Below, piece after piece: positions 11,634-22,705 of a DNA stretch of 64,000 nt. The DNA is taken from the NCBI GenBank assembly GCA_029891385.1, contig CM057225.1, positions 15,924,620 through 15,988,619 on the forward strand. The letters are read 5' to 3'. Origin of the DNA: Erythroxylum novogranatense (taxonomy: Eukaryota; Streptophyta; Magnoliopsida; Malpighiales; Erythroxylaceae). Position 1 is the first letter of the stretch. Each line of letters begins with the position of its first letter. The notes beneath the pieces are model-generated. The model was given only the letters and a program-made list of their open reading frames with translations. It made no database searches and was not told the DNA's origin. Made by a program: the position numbers and the translations under genes.

Positions 11634-11789
11634 ATTACATCTAATATTGAATACAAGGAGGCCTATTTATACACAAGATTAACATTCTATTTAGGAACGA
11701 AGCTTGGCTTAAGCCTAAAATAAGCTTATAATTAAGCCTAAAATGAAGCCATAAGTATATTATTAACAATTGGATTATATACATTAACA

Positions 11790-11801
11790 TCTCCCCCTCA
11801 A
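11790..11801 (-). promoter_or_regulatory. C1 polypurine tract
   Basis: The minus strand reads TTGAGGGGGAGA immediately before the 3' LTR (11789), the expected copia PPT position. Confidence 0.85.
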
Positions 11802-11809
11802 ACTCAAGA

Positions 11810-12340
11810 TGGTAGAGAATTTTCCATATGGAGTTTACAATCAAGTTCACGAAATTTGTGTGGCGCATGAGCTTTGGTGAACATATATGTCGTTTGTTGT
11901 TGAGAGGTGATCGAAATAAACGTGACAGTTCCTTGGAGCACATGATGACGAATAAAATGACAATCATTTTCTATATGCTTGGTGCGTTCATGAAAAAATC
12001 ATTGTGTGCTATCTGGATGGCACTTCGGTTATCGCAGTGGAGTGTAGTAGCGGAAGAATGAGAGACCCTTATGTCATGTAAAAGCCACCGAAGCCAAAGA
12101 AGCTCAAATGTAGTGTCAACAAGTGCTCGATATTCTACTTCAGCGCTTGAGCGAGAACAACGGTCTGCTTTTTGCTACGCCATGAAATAAAAGAATTGCC
12201 AAGGAAGAAATAATAACCAGTAGTAGAGCGTCTATCTGTTGGGTCACCTACCTAATCTGGATCATAATAGGTGCGCAATTCAAGGATGAAGTATTGGAGA
12301 AATGAAGGCCATGAAACAAGGTACCCTTGACATAACGAAT
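11810..12340 (-). pseudogene. C1 RNase H domain (copia), broken
   Basis: The minus strand from about 12160 to 11820 reads a copia RNase H in scattered frames: SSAEVEYRALVDTTFELLWL, then LHCDNRSAIQIAHNDFFHER and TKHIENDCHFIRHHV. CDN and HERTKHIE are family hallmarks. This domain removes RNA from the RNA/DNA hybrid during reverse transcription. Several stops and frameshifts interrupt the 12340-12160 part. It ends about 20 bp from the PPT, as usual for Ty1/copia. Confidence 0.85.
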
Positions 12341-13225
12341 GATACGAAGAACTGTTGCAAAATGAGCTGTGTGAGGAGCAGACATAAATTGGCTGACAAT
12401 ATGAATTGTGTATGTTATTTCAGAGCGAGTGACAGTAAGATAGACAAGACTGCCTACAAGTTGTCAATAGAGAGTTGCATCATGAAGAGGTATGCCATCA
12501 GTTATAGTGAAATGGGCATTTGCCTCTAGGGAAGTACTATAGATTTTATCGCCTGTGAGACCTGCAAAAAAAAAAGATCAGTAGCATATTTGACTTGAGA
12601 CAAATAATATCCAGAGGAATCGGAGGAGACTTGAGTCTGAAAATAGCTCAAAACACCCAGTCTTTCATCTCAAAGTGAGGACTTAAGTAGGATTTAAGAT
12701 CATGAATGCTTTGTATATAATCTCCTGTAATGATCATGTCATCCACATAAAGGAGAAGAAGAATGTGACCCTTAGAAGTGTTGCGGATGAATAAGGCATG
12801 ATTGTAGGAGCTGGATTTAAAACCAAGCTGAGACACTGTAGAACTGAACTTGGAAAACCAAGCTCGAGGTGCTGTTTTAATCCATATATGGCCTTCTGAG
12901 GCGAAAAACCTTTCTGTTAGACAATTATAGCCAGGTAGAGGTTGCATATACACTTCTTCGAGAGATCACCATTGAAAAAGGAATTTTGACATCAATTGAT
13001 CTGTTGCCAAGTCTTAGCAGAAGCAATAGCTATGAGGCTGGGTACAAATGTGAGGCGAGCAACAGGAGCAAAAGCTTCTTCATAATCAATTCCATATTCC
13101 TATGTGAAACCTTTGGCAACGAGTCTAGCTTTATACCGTTCTATGAAACCATTGGCCCGAGTTTTGATTTTATAGACCCATTTACAACCAACTATAGACT
13201 TCTTTGGAGGTAAGTCAACCACTTC
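12341..13225 (-). pseudogene. C1 reverse transcriptase domain (copia), broken
   Basis: Minus-strand blocks include [45 protein letters not shown] and LLLYVDDMIITGD. YVDD is the RT catalytic motif and is intact here (near 12750). Frameshifts separate the blocks and stops occur in each frame, so no functional enzyme is expected. It converts element RNA to DNA in the intact family. Confidence 0.88.
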
Positions 13226-14620
13226 TCATGTATTAGTGCTAGTGAGAGCTTGAAGTTCTTCTGCCAATGCTTTCTGCCAAAAAAGACTTACCTCGCGATA
13301 GGTGCAAGGTTCATAGAGAGAAATAAGAGTATAATAACAATGGTAATCACGGAGAGCAACACTAGGATGACTTACCCGAGTGGAACGACGAAGTGGAAGT
13401 GTGGGTGACACAAGAGTGGAAGGAATAGATGGAACAGATTCAGGTTCTATAGATGGAGTAGATTCTGGTGCCGATGCTAAAGGTTGAATATTTTCTTCAG
13501 GAGTGGATAAACCTGCATAAGAATCATCTGGAAACAAAGTGATAGTGGGGTCGGTAAAGAAAGGAGACGAAGGAGAATTGATTTGGAATTTGGATAAGGT
13601 AGAAAACATTTTGTTTTCCCAAAAAGTAACATGATGAGACACTCAAAGGCATTTAAAGATAGGATCCCAACATCGATAACCTTTGTGTTCAATGCCATAC
13701 CCCAAGAAACAACATAATCGGGCTTTAGGTTCTAATTTAGTGTGTTCATCAGAACGAAGAAGAACAAAGTAAGCACATCCAAAAACACGAAGAGATTGAT
13801 AGTTTGGGGCTTGATCATGTAAATGCTTATAGGGAGTGATATTACCTATGACAGAGGAAGGAATTCTATTTATGGTGTACACAGTTGTAAGAGTAGCTTC
13901 CCCCTAGAAATTTTTAGGACATGATGAGGCAATAAGAAGAGCCCAAACAGTATCTAAAATGTGTTGGTGTTTACGTTCTGCACGACCATTTTTGTTAAGA
14001 AGTACCCAGAAAAGAACGTTGAATAAGAGTCCCATACTGGGAGAATAAAGAAGACAAGGATTGATCCTTGTACTCCATAGCATTATCAGTACGAAAAATC
14101 TTAATATTCCAAGAAAACTAAGTTTTGACCATGGATGCTAATTGAGAATAAATGGAGAATAACTTAGATTGATTACGCATAAGATAAATCCAGGTATATC
14201 TAAAAAAATCATCAATAAAAATAACAAAATAATGTGATCCACTCATAGTAGCAGTTGTGGCAGGACCCCAAATATTAGAATGGACCGAGTCAAAAGATGC
14301 AGAAGTAACAGAATTACTGACTGGAAAAGGTAAAGCATGATGTGTAGCAAGTTGATATGAAACACAATCCGAAATTCTTTGTTTAACAAATCCTAAACAA
14401 CCACTTGAGATTAAAGGACCTAGTCTAGAACAAGAGATGTGTCCTAGACGCGAGTGCCATATATCGAAAGTAACAGCTGCGATGAGAGTTGGTGTAGGAA
14501 GATGAAGAGAAGTGAGCTGAAAAGTCATCCAACCTTACACCTGTCCCAAGAATCTTTCCATCTATGGGTCTGCAGCCAACCATGACTCGAAAAATGTAAG
14601 TCCAGACCAAGTTCACACAA
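13226..14620 (-). pseudogene. C1 integrase region (GAG-pre-integrase, core and C-terminal part), broken
   Basis: From 14528 down to 14118 one open frame reads a GAG-pre-integrase domain (WHSRLGHISCSRL) and the start of the integrase core (FDSVHSNIWGPA, then YFVIFIDDFFRYTWIYLM). A break follows, and 13882-13643 continues with NRIPSSVIGNITPYKHL, FGCAYFV and KARLCCFLGYG, then 13642-13226 with the proline/serine-rich linker PLRRSTRVSHPS leading to RT. Order is that of Ty1/copia (IN before RT). The integrase inserts the cDNA copy into the genome. At least two frameshifts and a degenerate stretch at 13890-14110 disable it. Confidence 0.88.
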
Positions 14621-15343
14621 TTGACCAATAGAAATAAGATTTAACGATAGTTTAGGAACATAAAACATATTAGGCAAAGATAAGGAAGATTTAGAGATAG
14701 TGCTTATACTATGAACACGTAAGACAGAGTTGTCAGTAGTGTGAACAATGGGTGAAACAAATGGAATAGATTGTGAAATAAGTGTACTAAGATGTCATAT
14801 AGTTGCAACAAGCAGAATCAAAAAATCACATAGAAGAAGTACCTGGTGTGACAGACAGGACAGAAGATGAAGAAATATCATTTTCTGAGTGAAGTTATTG
14901 AAGAAAGGCTTTAATGTCTTGCATTGAGAATTTTGGAGAATTGGGTTCATTAGCGGGTCCTTTAGTGACAGTAGTAGCAGCAACAAAAGTGGAAGTGGGA
15001 TGATAAGAAGGCCGAGGAGAATTACCAGAAGTAGATGCATTTTTGACAAGAAGCTTTATGCACTCTGAAATATGATGACCAAATTTCTTACAATATCTGC
15101 ATTGAGTTTTTCAAGAGTAGCCATCAGATGGTGATGTGACAGAAGGAGAGGAGGCAACCATGACAACATTAGTGAAGGGTAAAATTCTCTCTTCTTGAAG
15201 AGTGTTAAGATGAGTTTCTTTAGAAAATAACTCCCTGATGACTATGTCAAGTGTGGGCAAGGGATTGCAATGTAATAAAGCACCACTGACTAATTCATCA
15301 AATTCAGATCTGAGTGTCATAGGAAGATGCCAGACACGTTGGC
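14621..15343 (-). pseudogene. C1 gag 3' part with zinc knuckle and protease, broken
   Basis: 15320-15111 is open (LRSEFDELVSGALLHCNPLP) and ends at a stop just before CRYCKKFGHHISEC (CX2CX4HX4C, about 15100-15060), the gag nucleocapsid knuckle. Next come a linker and WFFDSACCNYMT near 14810, the copia aspartic protease active-site region with DSA in place of the common DSG. Gag packages element RNA; the protease matures the polyprotein. The upstream half of gag lies at 35715-36225 beyond the G1 insertion. Confidence 0.85.
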
Positions 15344-17529
15344 TATTAGACCCTGAATTTTTTTTTGATGATATTAAGCATAAATTTTGATAATTCTGTG
15401 TTTATGGCTTAGTTTGATTAAATTGGGTGTGCTAGTGGTTAATTGGAGTATAATTGAGATTAAATATGGTTTAAATAAGGCATGAGAGGATTAAATTGTG
15501 TAAAGGCATTTTGGGAAGTTTACTGAAGTTGGAATGGATTTAGGCTTCTTAGGAGGGGTATTTTGGTCTTTGACCACCCTAGGTAGGTTTTAAAGAAAGA
15601 ATTAGAAGGAAATAGAAAGAAAGAAGGAAAAAGAGAAGAAAGGAGAAGAATAAGCCGTCAGTGGAAAGGAAGAGAAGAGAAAAGAGATTTTTGACATTTG
15701 ACTTTCGACCGATCTAAGACGTGAACTTGGTTTAATTAGATTTAAACTTACAAGATTGGAGAATGTAGCAGAATCGATGATTTAGGGTTTTTGGGTGAAA
15801 AAGATGGTTAGATTTCTGGGGTTGATGCGTTTGTGACTGATTTTGAGTTGTTAATGGGTTAGAAATGTAGTATAAGTCTTGATCTAAGGTTCAGATGTGT
15901 TGCATTTGAGTTTGGGAAAAAATTGAATTTGGAAAATGCTGAAAATCGAGTTTCGGAGTCGTTCTCGGACCCTTGCGTCATGACGTGCGTATGAAAACTT
16001 GCCATGGCGTCGCGAGAAAGAACAACGTCGCGACGAATTAATAGTTATTCGCGCGACATACGAGAGGCGACATTGTGACGTCTTGAAGAGGTATTAAATG
16101 CGACGTGCGAAGAAATGTTATGCATGACGCGCGCTTGCGTGCTGCCTGCCATGACGAAGCACAACCGTTCGCCATGACGAGCGAAGGCTTCGCCATGGCG
16201 ACCCCTGTTGTCGACAAAGATGGAGTTTGATATTTGGGCATATCTGTTGATGTAGATGTCGATTAAGGTGATTTTGGATTCGTTGTGATCTAGAGAAAGG
16301 ACTACAGGTTGGAAGGTTCGAATCGCGCTTAGGATTCAAAATTTGAGTCGGAAGTCTACGATATTAGAACTTTGGATTTTCACGCTTATCGATTAATTAT
16401 CTTTGAACATTATTTGATTTGGAACTTGGTTGCCTATAGGAACCAAGCCGACCGACAATCGCATGAGAGGAAGGGGCAGGTGAGTCGACTACTCGGCGAT
16501 AATAGGTGGGTAATATGTTTATGGTTATGTGTGTATGGGTAAATTGCCTTGTGTGTGCTTACTTGCTTGCATGATCGACCTTGTTGATATTGAACTATAT
16601 AAGAAATATTGAATGTGCATTTTGATTATGATTATCGTGGCTTGATAGGCCTTATGGCAATGGACAAGAATGAGAATGTAGAAAGCTGTGAAAATGCTTT
16701 GAGCATGAAACGAATGGATTATGTGTTTTGTTTGGGTAAGAGAGTTACGGATGGAGTCACGTGCATGTTGACATAAAGCCTTCTCCGGCTGCCTTGAGGC
16801 CACGAGATCCTTGAGAAATCAGACTCGGATAGTTCTGGTTTAACCCGGTTTATCCGGATCGTTTACGAAACTCTCGAGCCAATTGTTTGTGCATACACGA
16901 TTGATTTGTTGAGCATAACACATGATGGATTTGACAGACATGTTGCATAATGATTGTGATTTTGAGAAACAAAAATTGCATGACCCATGTTTATATGAAT
17001 GTGAATTAATTGATGAATGTTGATTTGCTAGTGATATATGTATATTGCTTGATTGTGTGGCTCGTTGCCAATGGCTACAAACGTATATGTCACTGAGCTT
17101 CGCAGCTCACCCCATTACTCTCCCCTCCTCAGGTGCAGATCGAGACGATTGTCGACCATGCAAGGCATCAGAAACTTCAAGCTAGTTAGGAGCCTTGTTA
17201 AGTTAGTAATTTGGTTAGCCCACCAGCATTTCATCATGGAGCATACTTATGTATTTTGAATTTTAAACTTTATTTTGTATTACGCTGCATTTGAGAATAT
17301 TGTTGAATGTCTTCGAATGACAATGACAGATGGTTTATGCATTTGGAATGATTAATGCATGGTTAGAATGCATGTGTATAATGTATGTATGTATTGTTCT
17401 ATGATTGTATGAATCAAATCATGGATTTGTATGGTTGTTGGGATCAGGTCTGACGTTGTGGGGCGCTCGTCGCCGGCACGACCCGAAGGGGCTGCCTCGG
17501 GAATGGGGATCCGGGGCCCGGGCCCAACA
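15344..17529 (+). repeat. G1 5' LTR
   Basis: Begins TATTAGACCCTG (canonical TG changed to TA; compare TGTTAGACCCCG at 22396) and ends GGGCCCAACA. 2186 bp. Includes a GC-rich CGTCGCGACG-type repeat zone at about 15970-16210 and a purine-rich tract at 15590-15680. The whole LTR aligns with 22396-22705 plus 33806-35709. Confidence 0.95.
15970..16210. repeat. CG-rich dispersed motif zone in G1 5' LTR
   Basis: Repeated GCGACG/GACGTGCG/CCATGACG words in irregular spacing. The matching zone in the 3' LTR is 34140-34350, where several units differ in length. Comparable CG-rich zones occur at 1128-1205 and 63040-63240 in other LTR families. Confidence 0.7.
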
Positions 17530-17533
17530 TGTT

Positions 17534-17545
17534 TGTTATCAGAGC
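17534..17545 (+). promoter_or_regulatory. G1 primer-binding site
   Basis: TGTTATCAGAGC, one base from the TGGTATCAGAGC initiator tRNA-Met site, four bases after the 5' LTR end. Confidence 0.88.
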
Positions 17546-17696
17546 GCCTAGGTTTAGTGTCTTCGGCTTAGAATGCATAGTAGGATGAATTGTTTGATAT
17601 CTGATTAATTGTTGCATTGATTAAGTGACATGCATATCATGCATACATGTAGATTGCCATATAGCTAATCCTTAGTGTTTCCCTTTGAAGAATGCG

Positions 17697-18940
17697 ATGC
17701 CACCTCGTAGAAAGTACGAGGAGTTATCTGAGGATCTGTTGCACGACTCTCCATTTGGAGAGGAGAGGACTGATAGTCGAGAGCCCAGGGAATCTTTGAA
17801 GCTTCAGAGGGCTAGGTAGTGAGCCCCTTCCGTCGCCGACTCAGAGTCACCGGTATCACGAGGAGCATGTGCCTCCAACGATCGAGGTTATTCGAGGCCT
17901 TCACTCGAGCATTAAATGCGGGCTATGGGTCGATGCCACGATATACCTTGTTGATTCGAAGGGAAGAGCGGTTTGATAGGTTGAGAAATGCAGGCGATTG
18001 ATTTCTTTGGGACATCGGATCTGAAGAAGTGAGACTTGGTTAAGGAAGGCGAGAGAGTCTTTGGATCAAATAGAGTGTGAGGATGACGAGAGAGTCATCT
18101 ATGCTGCCAGCTTGCTTCAGGGAGATGCTCTTCACTAGTAGGAGACTATACCAGGGAGTCAGATGAGGCCAGTAGGGTTGGCATGACAGGATTTCGTGGT
18201 TGCTTATAAGAAGAAGTACCTGTCTGAGGTATATGTTTAGCAGAAGCAGAGGGAGTTTCGAGTCTCACTCGAGAGGATATAACGATCGATGAGTATGGCG
18301 TCGGTTTACGGCTATCCCGGTATGCTTGAGATCGATCTTTGAGTGAAGGCTGTTAGATGTCGCGGTTTGAGTCGGACTGCACTTGGCCATCAGAGAAAAG
18401 GTGATTGTGCGAGAACCTGTGATTTTCAGCGGTGATTGAGGCGCTTTGAGGTAGAAAATATAGAAAATATCAAAGTCTTTGTGAACAAGAAGAGAAAGGG
18501 AGAGAGCGGTCCGGGAGGAGGTAGCACTAGTGCTCCTATGCGAACAGGAGTGCTAGGAGCTTCCAGTTGATCGAGAGGAGAGGAGGCGATGGTGCGAGCC
18601 GACCTAGGTCGATGAGGACTTCTCTTGTTTCTCACTGAAGCCTCCACAGTGGGCGTGATAGAAGGGAAGATGGAGATAGATCTTTCGTCCCGAAGTGTGA
18701 GCATTGCGGGAGATCCCATAGAGGAGAGTGCTTCAGATTGACAGGAGCTTGTTTCAACTGTGGGGAGAATGGACACATTGCCAGAGAGTGTCCTTAGCCT
18801 CCACGACAAGAGAGAGGTCAGATGCAAGCTCCGAGGAGGACAGAGACCATGGGACAGAGGACTGCAACAGAAGTGGGCAGTTCAGATGTAGCCAAGAGAG
18901 TGAGCAATCCGGGGAGACCCAGAGGGTAGGCACCGGCTAG
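17697..18940 (+). pseudogene. G1 gag, broken
   Basis: Start ATG at 17697 (MPPRRKYEELSEDLL) with an in-frame TAG after about 40 codons (near 17818). Later stops and frameshifts follow. The nucleocapsid zinc knuckle CFNCGENGHIAREC (18750-18791, CX2CX4HX4C) is intact and in the frame of the start. In the living family gag forms the virus-like particle. The pol region follows within about 10 bp in another frame. Confidence 0.85.
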
Positions 18941-19590
18941 GGTGTTTGTATGACTAGAGAGGATGCAGAGACCGCTCCTGATGTTGTGACTGGTATGATT
19001 CGACTCTTTGCTGATGATGTGCTAGTTTTGATTGATCCGGGTTCTTCTCATTCGTTTGTTTCCTCGAGTAAACCCGTGTGTGATAGGATTATGATCCCTT
19101 TGGATACTCCGCTGATGGTGAGTACTCCAATCGTCCAGTACATTGTGATTAGTCAAGTGTATAGAGGTTGTGAGATTCGCCATTCATGGAGAACTTCTAG
19201 TGGTGGATTTGATGCCACTGAAGATGGGAGGATTAGATGTGATATTGGGTATGGATACCTTAGAGAGGTACAACGCTCGTTTGGATTGTAAACAGAAGAC
19301 AGTAGAGTTTGATTTGGGTGATGGCAGAAAAGTGATGTTTAATGGGGACGAGGAAGCGAGTGCGCTTGAAATTGTTCGATATGTGATGAAAAGATGATGA
19401 GTAAAGGATGTGAGGCATTCTTGGCCTATGTGGTGGACACCAGGGCAGATAGAGGAAAGCTGGAGGAGATTCCAGTAGTCAGGGAATTCTCGGACGTCTT
19501 TCGAGGTGTCGGGACTACTGCTTGGTAGGAAATTGAGTTTCCCATTGAGCTTCTGTCAGGTACAGCGCCGATTTCAATTCCGCCTTACCG
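18941..19590 (+). pseudogene. G1 aspartic protease region, broken
   Basis: VVTGMIRLFADDVLVLIDPG at about 18980-19040 followed by SSHSFVSS: the plant gypsy form DPGS(S/T)HSF of the protease active site. A frameshift near 19170 moves the reading to the block LKMGGLDVILGMDTLERY (about 19215-19270). An in-frame stop precedes the RT block ([13 protein letters not shown] near 19525). It would process the Gag-Pol precursor. Confidence 0.85.
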
Positions 19591-19591
19591 G

Positions 19592-20150
19592 ATGGCTCCG
19601 GCAGAATTGAAAGAGCTTAAGGAGCAATTGGAGGAGTTGTTGGTGAAGGGGTATATTCGACCGAGCTCTTCACCTTGGGGAGCTCCGATTCTTTTTGTAA
19701 AGAAGAAAGATGGATCATTGAGGATGTGTGTAGATTATTGGAAGTTGAATCAGATAACTGTGAAGAACCGATATCCGCTTCCTCGCATTGATGATCTGTT
19801 TGATCAATTGCAAGGGGCGAAGATCTTCTCCAAGATAGACTTGAGATCGGGTTATCACCAGTTGAGGATTAAGGAGTCGGATGTGCCGAAGTTTGCTTTC
19901 AGGACTCGGTATGGGCATTTTGAGTTTTTGGTGATGCCCTTCGGATTGACGAATGCGCCTGCAGCTTTTATGGATTTGATGAATCGAGTTTTTAAGCCAT
20001 TCTTGGACCAATTTATCATTATCTTTATCGATGATATCTTGGTTTATTCCAAGAGTGATGAGCAGCATGAGGAGCATTTGAGGATTGCTTTGGAGACTTT
20101 GAGGAGGAACGAGTTGTATGCCAAATTCGATAAATCACGAATTACAGGTG
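19592..20150 (+). pseudogene. G1 reverse transcriptase domain
   Basis: Open for 232 codons: [40 protein letters not shown], then [20 protein letters not shown] and the catalytic box FIDDILVYS (near 20020-20045, the YVDD equivalent). All main gypsy RT motifs are present and their residues look functional. A small indel near 20140 (after KFDKSRI) shifts the frame into the connection/RNase H part, so the polyprotein is broken here. Confidence 0.92.
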
Positions 20151-20850
20151 AGAGAAGTTTCATTTCTTGGACATGTGATCTCAGAGAAAGGAGTTCATGT
20201 GGATCCAAAGAAGATAGAAACTTTGGTGAATTGGGAAGCCCCGAAGAATGTAGCAGACTTGAGGAGTTTTCTGGGTTTGGCAGGTTATGACCGGAGATTT
20301 GTGGAGGGATTCTCCATGATAGCCGCTCCAATGACGAAGTTATTAAGGAAAAATCAGAAGTTTGTTTGGAGTGAGGAGTGTCAGAGGAGCTTCGAGGAGC
20401 TCAAGCACAGGTTGACAAGTGCTTCGATTTTGATTTTGCCATCGGGAGATGAGGGTTATACTGTGTATAGTGATGCGTCGAGGAAGGGTCTTGGTTGTGT
20501 TTTGATGCAGGGAGACCGGGTGATTGCATATGCTTCGAGGCAGTTGAAGCCTTATGAGCTGAACTATCCGACGCATGATTTGGAATTGGCATCTGTGATC
20601 TTTGCTTTGAAGATTTGGCGACATTATTTGTATGGAGTTGGATCTGATTTTACCGATCATAAGAGTCTGAAGTACTTGTTGAGCCAGAAGGAACATAATT
20701 TGAGACAGCGACGATGGATTGAGTTACTCAAGGACTATAACTTGTTGATTGAGTATCATCCGGGCAAGGCCAATGTGGTGGCAGATGCTTTGTGCAGGAA
20801 GTCTTCGATTGCGCATGTTCGATCGGTTTATCTTCCTTTATTGGAAGAGA
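20151..20850 (+). pseudogene. G1 RNase H domain
   Basis: In a second frame, open from 20118 to 21185: [77 protein letters not shown] and [20 protein letters not shown] then VVADAL. The DAS..GLG, ..DLEL and VVADAL blocks mark the RT-linked RNase H of chromoviruses. This 355-codon stretch is the longest intact frame of G1 and runs into the integrase zinc region. Confidence 0.92.
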
Positions 20851-21872
20851 TGGCCAAGCTTAAGATAAGCTTGAGGCAAGAAGAGCCAGATTGTCTTTTA
20901 GCTAACTTCCGAGTGAGACTGATACTCAGGGAGAAGGTTAGGGAATTGCAGGCTCAAGATGCAGATTTGAGCAAGCTTCGAGATGAAATTCGGAATGGCA
21001 AGATTTCTAAGATAGATGTGAAGGATGATGGGCTTATGACAGTGGAGAATAGGTTGTGTATTCCTGATGTGCAGGAGGTTAAGGCTGAGATTATGGATGA
21101 GGCACACAATGCGTCTTATGTCATGCATCCGGGTAGCACCGGGATGTCTGAGAGATCTGCGAGTATTTTTGGTGGAAAGGCATGAAGAGAGATATAGCGA
21201 GTTTGTCGATGAAGTGTCTAGTGTGTCGACAAGTCAAAGTGAACACAAGCACCTTCCGACAAGTTAAGGCCGTTGCCTATTCCGGAGTGGAAGTGTCAAA
21301 GGGTGACTATGGACTTTTTGATGGGTTTGCCCAGGACCAACAGGAGGAATGATGCCATTTGGGTGATTGTGGATAGGTTGACCAAGTCAGCCCACTTTTT
21401 GGCGATTGAGCAGACTGATTCTTTGCATGTGCTGGCAAAGAAGTATATCGATGAGATAGTGAGATTGCATGGGATTCCTGATTCGATTGTTTCGGATAGG
21501 AACCCTCGGTTTACTTCGAGATTTTGGGGCAGTTTGCAGGAAGCTTTAGGAACGAAGTTGAATTTTAGTACGACTTTTCACCCTCAGATGGATGGTCAAT
21601 CTGAGAGGACCATTCGGACACTTGAGGGGATGCTTCGAGCTTGTGTGATGAATTTCAGAGGAGCTTGGGATGAGCATTTGCCGTTGGTCGAATTTGCTTA
21701 TAACAATTCGTACCATTCGAGCATTCAGATGGCTCCATATGAGGCTTTGTATGGGTGGAGGTGTAGGACTCCGATCTATTGGGATGAAGAAGGAGAGAGG
21801 CAATTGGAAGGACCGGAATTGATTCAGACGACTGTTGAGAAAATCAATCTGGTTAAGCAATGACTTAAAGCT
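20851..21872 (+). pseudogene. G1 integrase
   Basis: The HHCC zinc-binding region is split: [17 protein letters not shown] (about 21090-21150) ends in a frameshift, and CLVCRQVK continues near 21218. The core (open 21273-21863) shows MDFLMGLPRT, IWVIVDRLTKSAHF (first D), IVSDRNPRFTSRFW (second D) and RTIRTLEGMLRAC (E), so the D,D,E triad is present. The integrase would insert the cDNA. The frameshift between zinc region and core is the main lesion. Confidence 0.92.
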
Positions 21873-22355
21873 GACCGAGGATAGGATGAAGAGTTATGTT
21901 GATGCTCACCGAAAGGAGATGGAGTTTGAAGTCGGTAAGAAAGTGTTCCTTAAGACGTCTCCTTGGAAAGGAGTGATGAGGTTCGGCAAGCAGGGTAAGT
22001 TGAGTCCGAGGTATGTTGGTCCTTATGAGATCCTTGAGAGGATTGGACCACTCGCCTACAGATTGGCGTTACCTCCGGAATTGTCTCAGATTCACGATGT
22101 CTTCCATGTGTCTATGTTGAGGAGGTATAGATCGGATCCTTCTCACATCATTCAGACTAGTGAGATACAGTTGCGGGATGATCTGAGTTATGAGGAGCAA
22201 CCAGTGGAGATCTTGGACGCAAAAGAAAAAGTCCTCATGAACAAGACGGTTTAGTTAGTCAAAGTCCTGTGGAGGAACCATTCGGTATAGGAGGCTACAT
22301 GGGAGCCATTGGAAGCCATGCGGGAAAAGTATTCGCATCTCTTTGATGATTCAGG
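21873..22355 (+). pseudogene. G1 integrase C-terminal module and chromodomain-like tail
   Basis: [40 protein letters not shown] and [20 protein letters not shown] form the GPY/F-type module. [19 protein letters not shown], then VKVLWRNHSV and ATWEPLEAMREKY, ends at TGA 22353-22355: a chromodomain-like fold that targets insertion to chromatin in chromoviruses. In-frame TAGs interrupt it near 22253 and 22290. Confidence 0.85.
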
Positions 22356-22381
22356 TAAATTTTGAGGACGAAATTTCTTTT

Positions 22382-22395
22382 AAGAGGGGGAGAAA
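22382..22395 (+). promoter_or_regulatory. G1 polypurine tract
   Basis: AAGAGGGGGAGAAA directly before the 3' LTR, preceded by GAGGACGAAATTTC. Confidence 0.9.
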
Positions 22396-22705
22396 TGTTA
22401 GACCCCGAAATTTTTTATGATGATATTAAGCATGAATTTTGATAATTCTGTGTTTATGGCTTAGTTTGATTAAATTGGGTGTGCTAGTGGTTAATTGGAG
22501 TATAATTGAGATTAAATATGGTTTAAATAAGGCATGAGAGGATTAAATTGTGTAAAGGCATTTTGGGAAGTTTACTTAAGTTGGAATGGATTTAGGCTTC
22601 TTAGGAGGGGTATTTTGGTCTTTGACCACCCTAGGTAGGTTTTAAAGAAAGAATTAGAAGGAAATAAAAAGAAAGAAGGAAAAAGAGAAGAAAGGAGAAG
22701 AAGAA
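22396..22705 (+). repeat. G1 3' LTR, first part
   Basis: Matches 15344-15653 of the 5' LTR. Interrupted after AAGAA (22701-22705, target-site duplication) by G2; continues at 33806. Confidence 0.95.

Larger units (their letters stand above)
8283..11789 (-). repeat. C1 3' LTR, split by a solo gypsy LTR
   Basis: LTR pieces 8283-8328 and 11634-11789 join across the duplicated ATTAC to give 197 bp, against 198 bp for the 5' LTR at 36568-36765. Text on both sides (TCTAATATTGAATACAAGG, AGGCTTAAGCC-like words) matches the 5' LTR closely. Confidence 0.93.

Noticed and set aside
19715..20696. Minus-strand open frames of about 95-120 codons across G1
   Set aside because: They are antisense shadows of the RT/RNase H coding frames.
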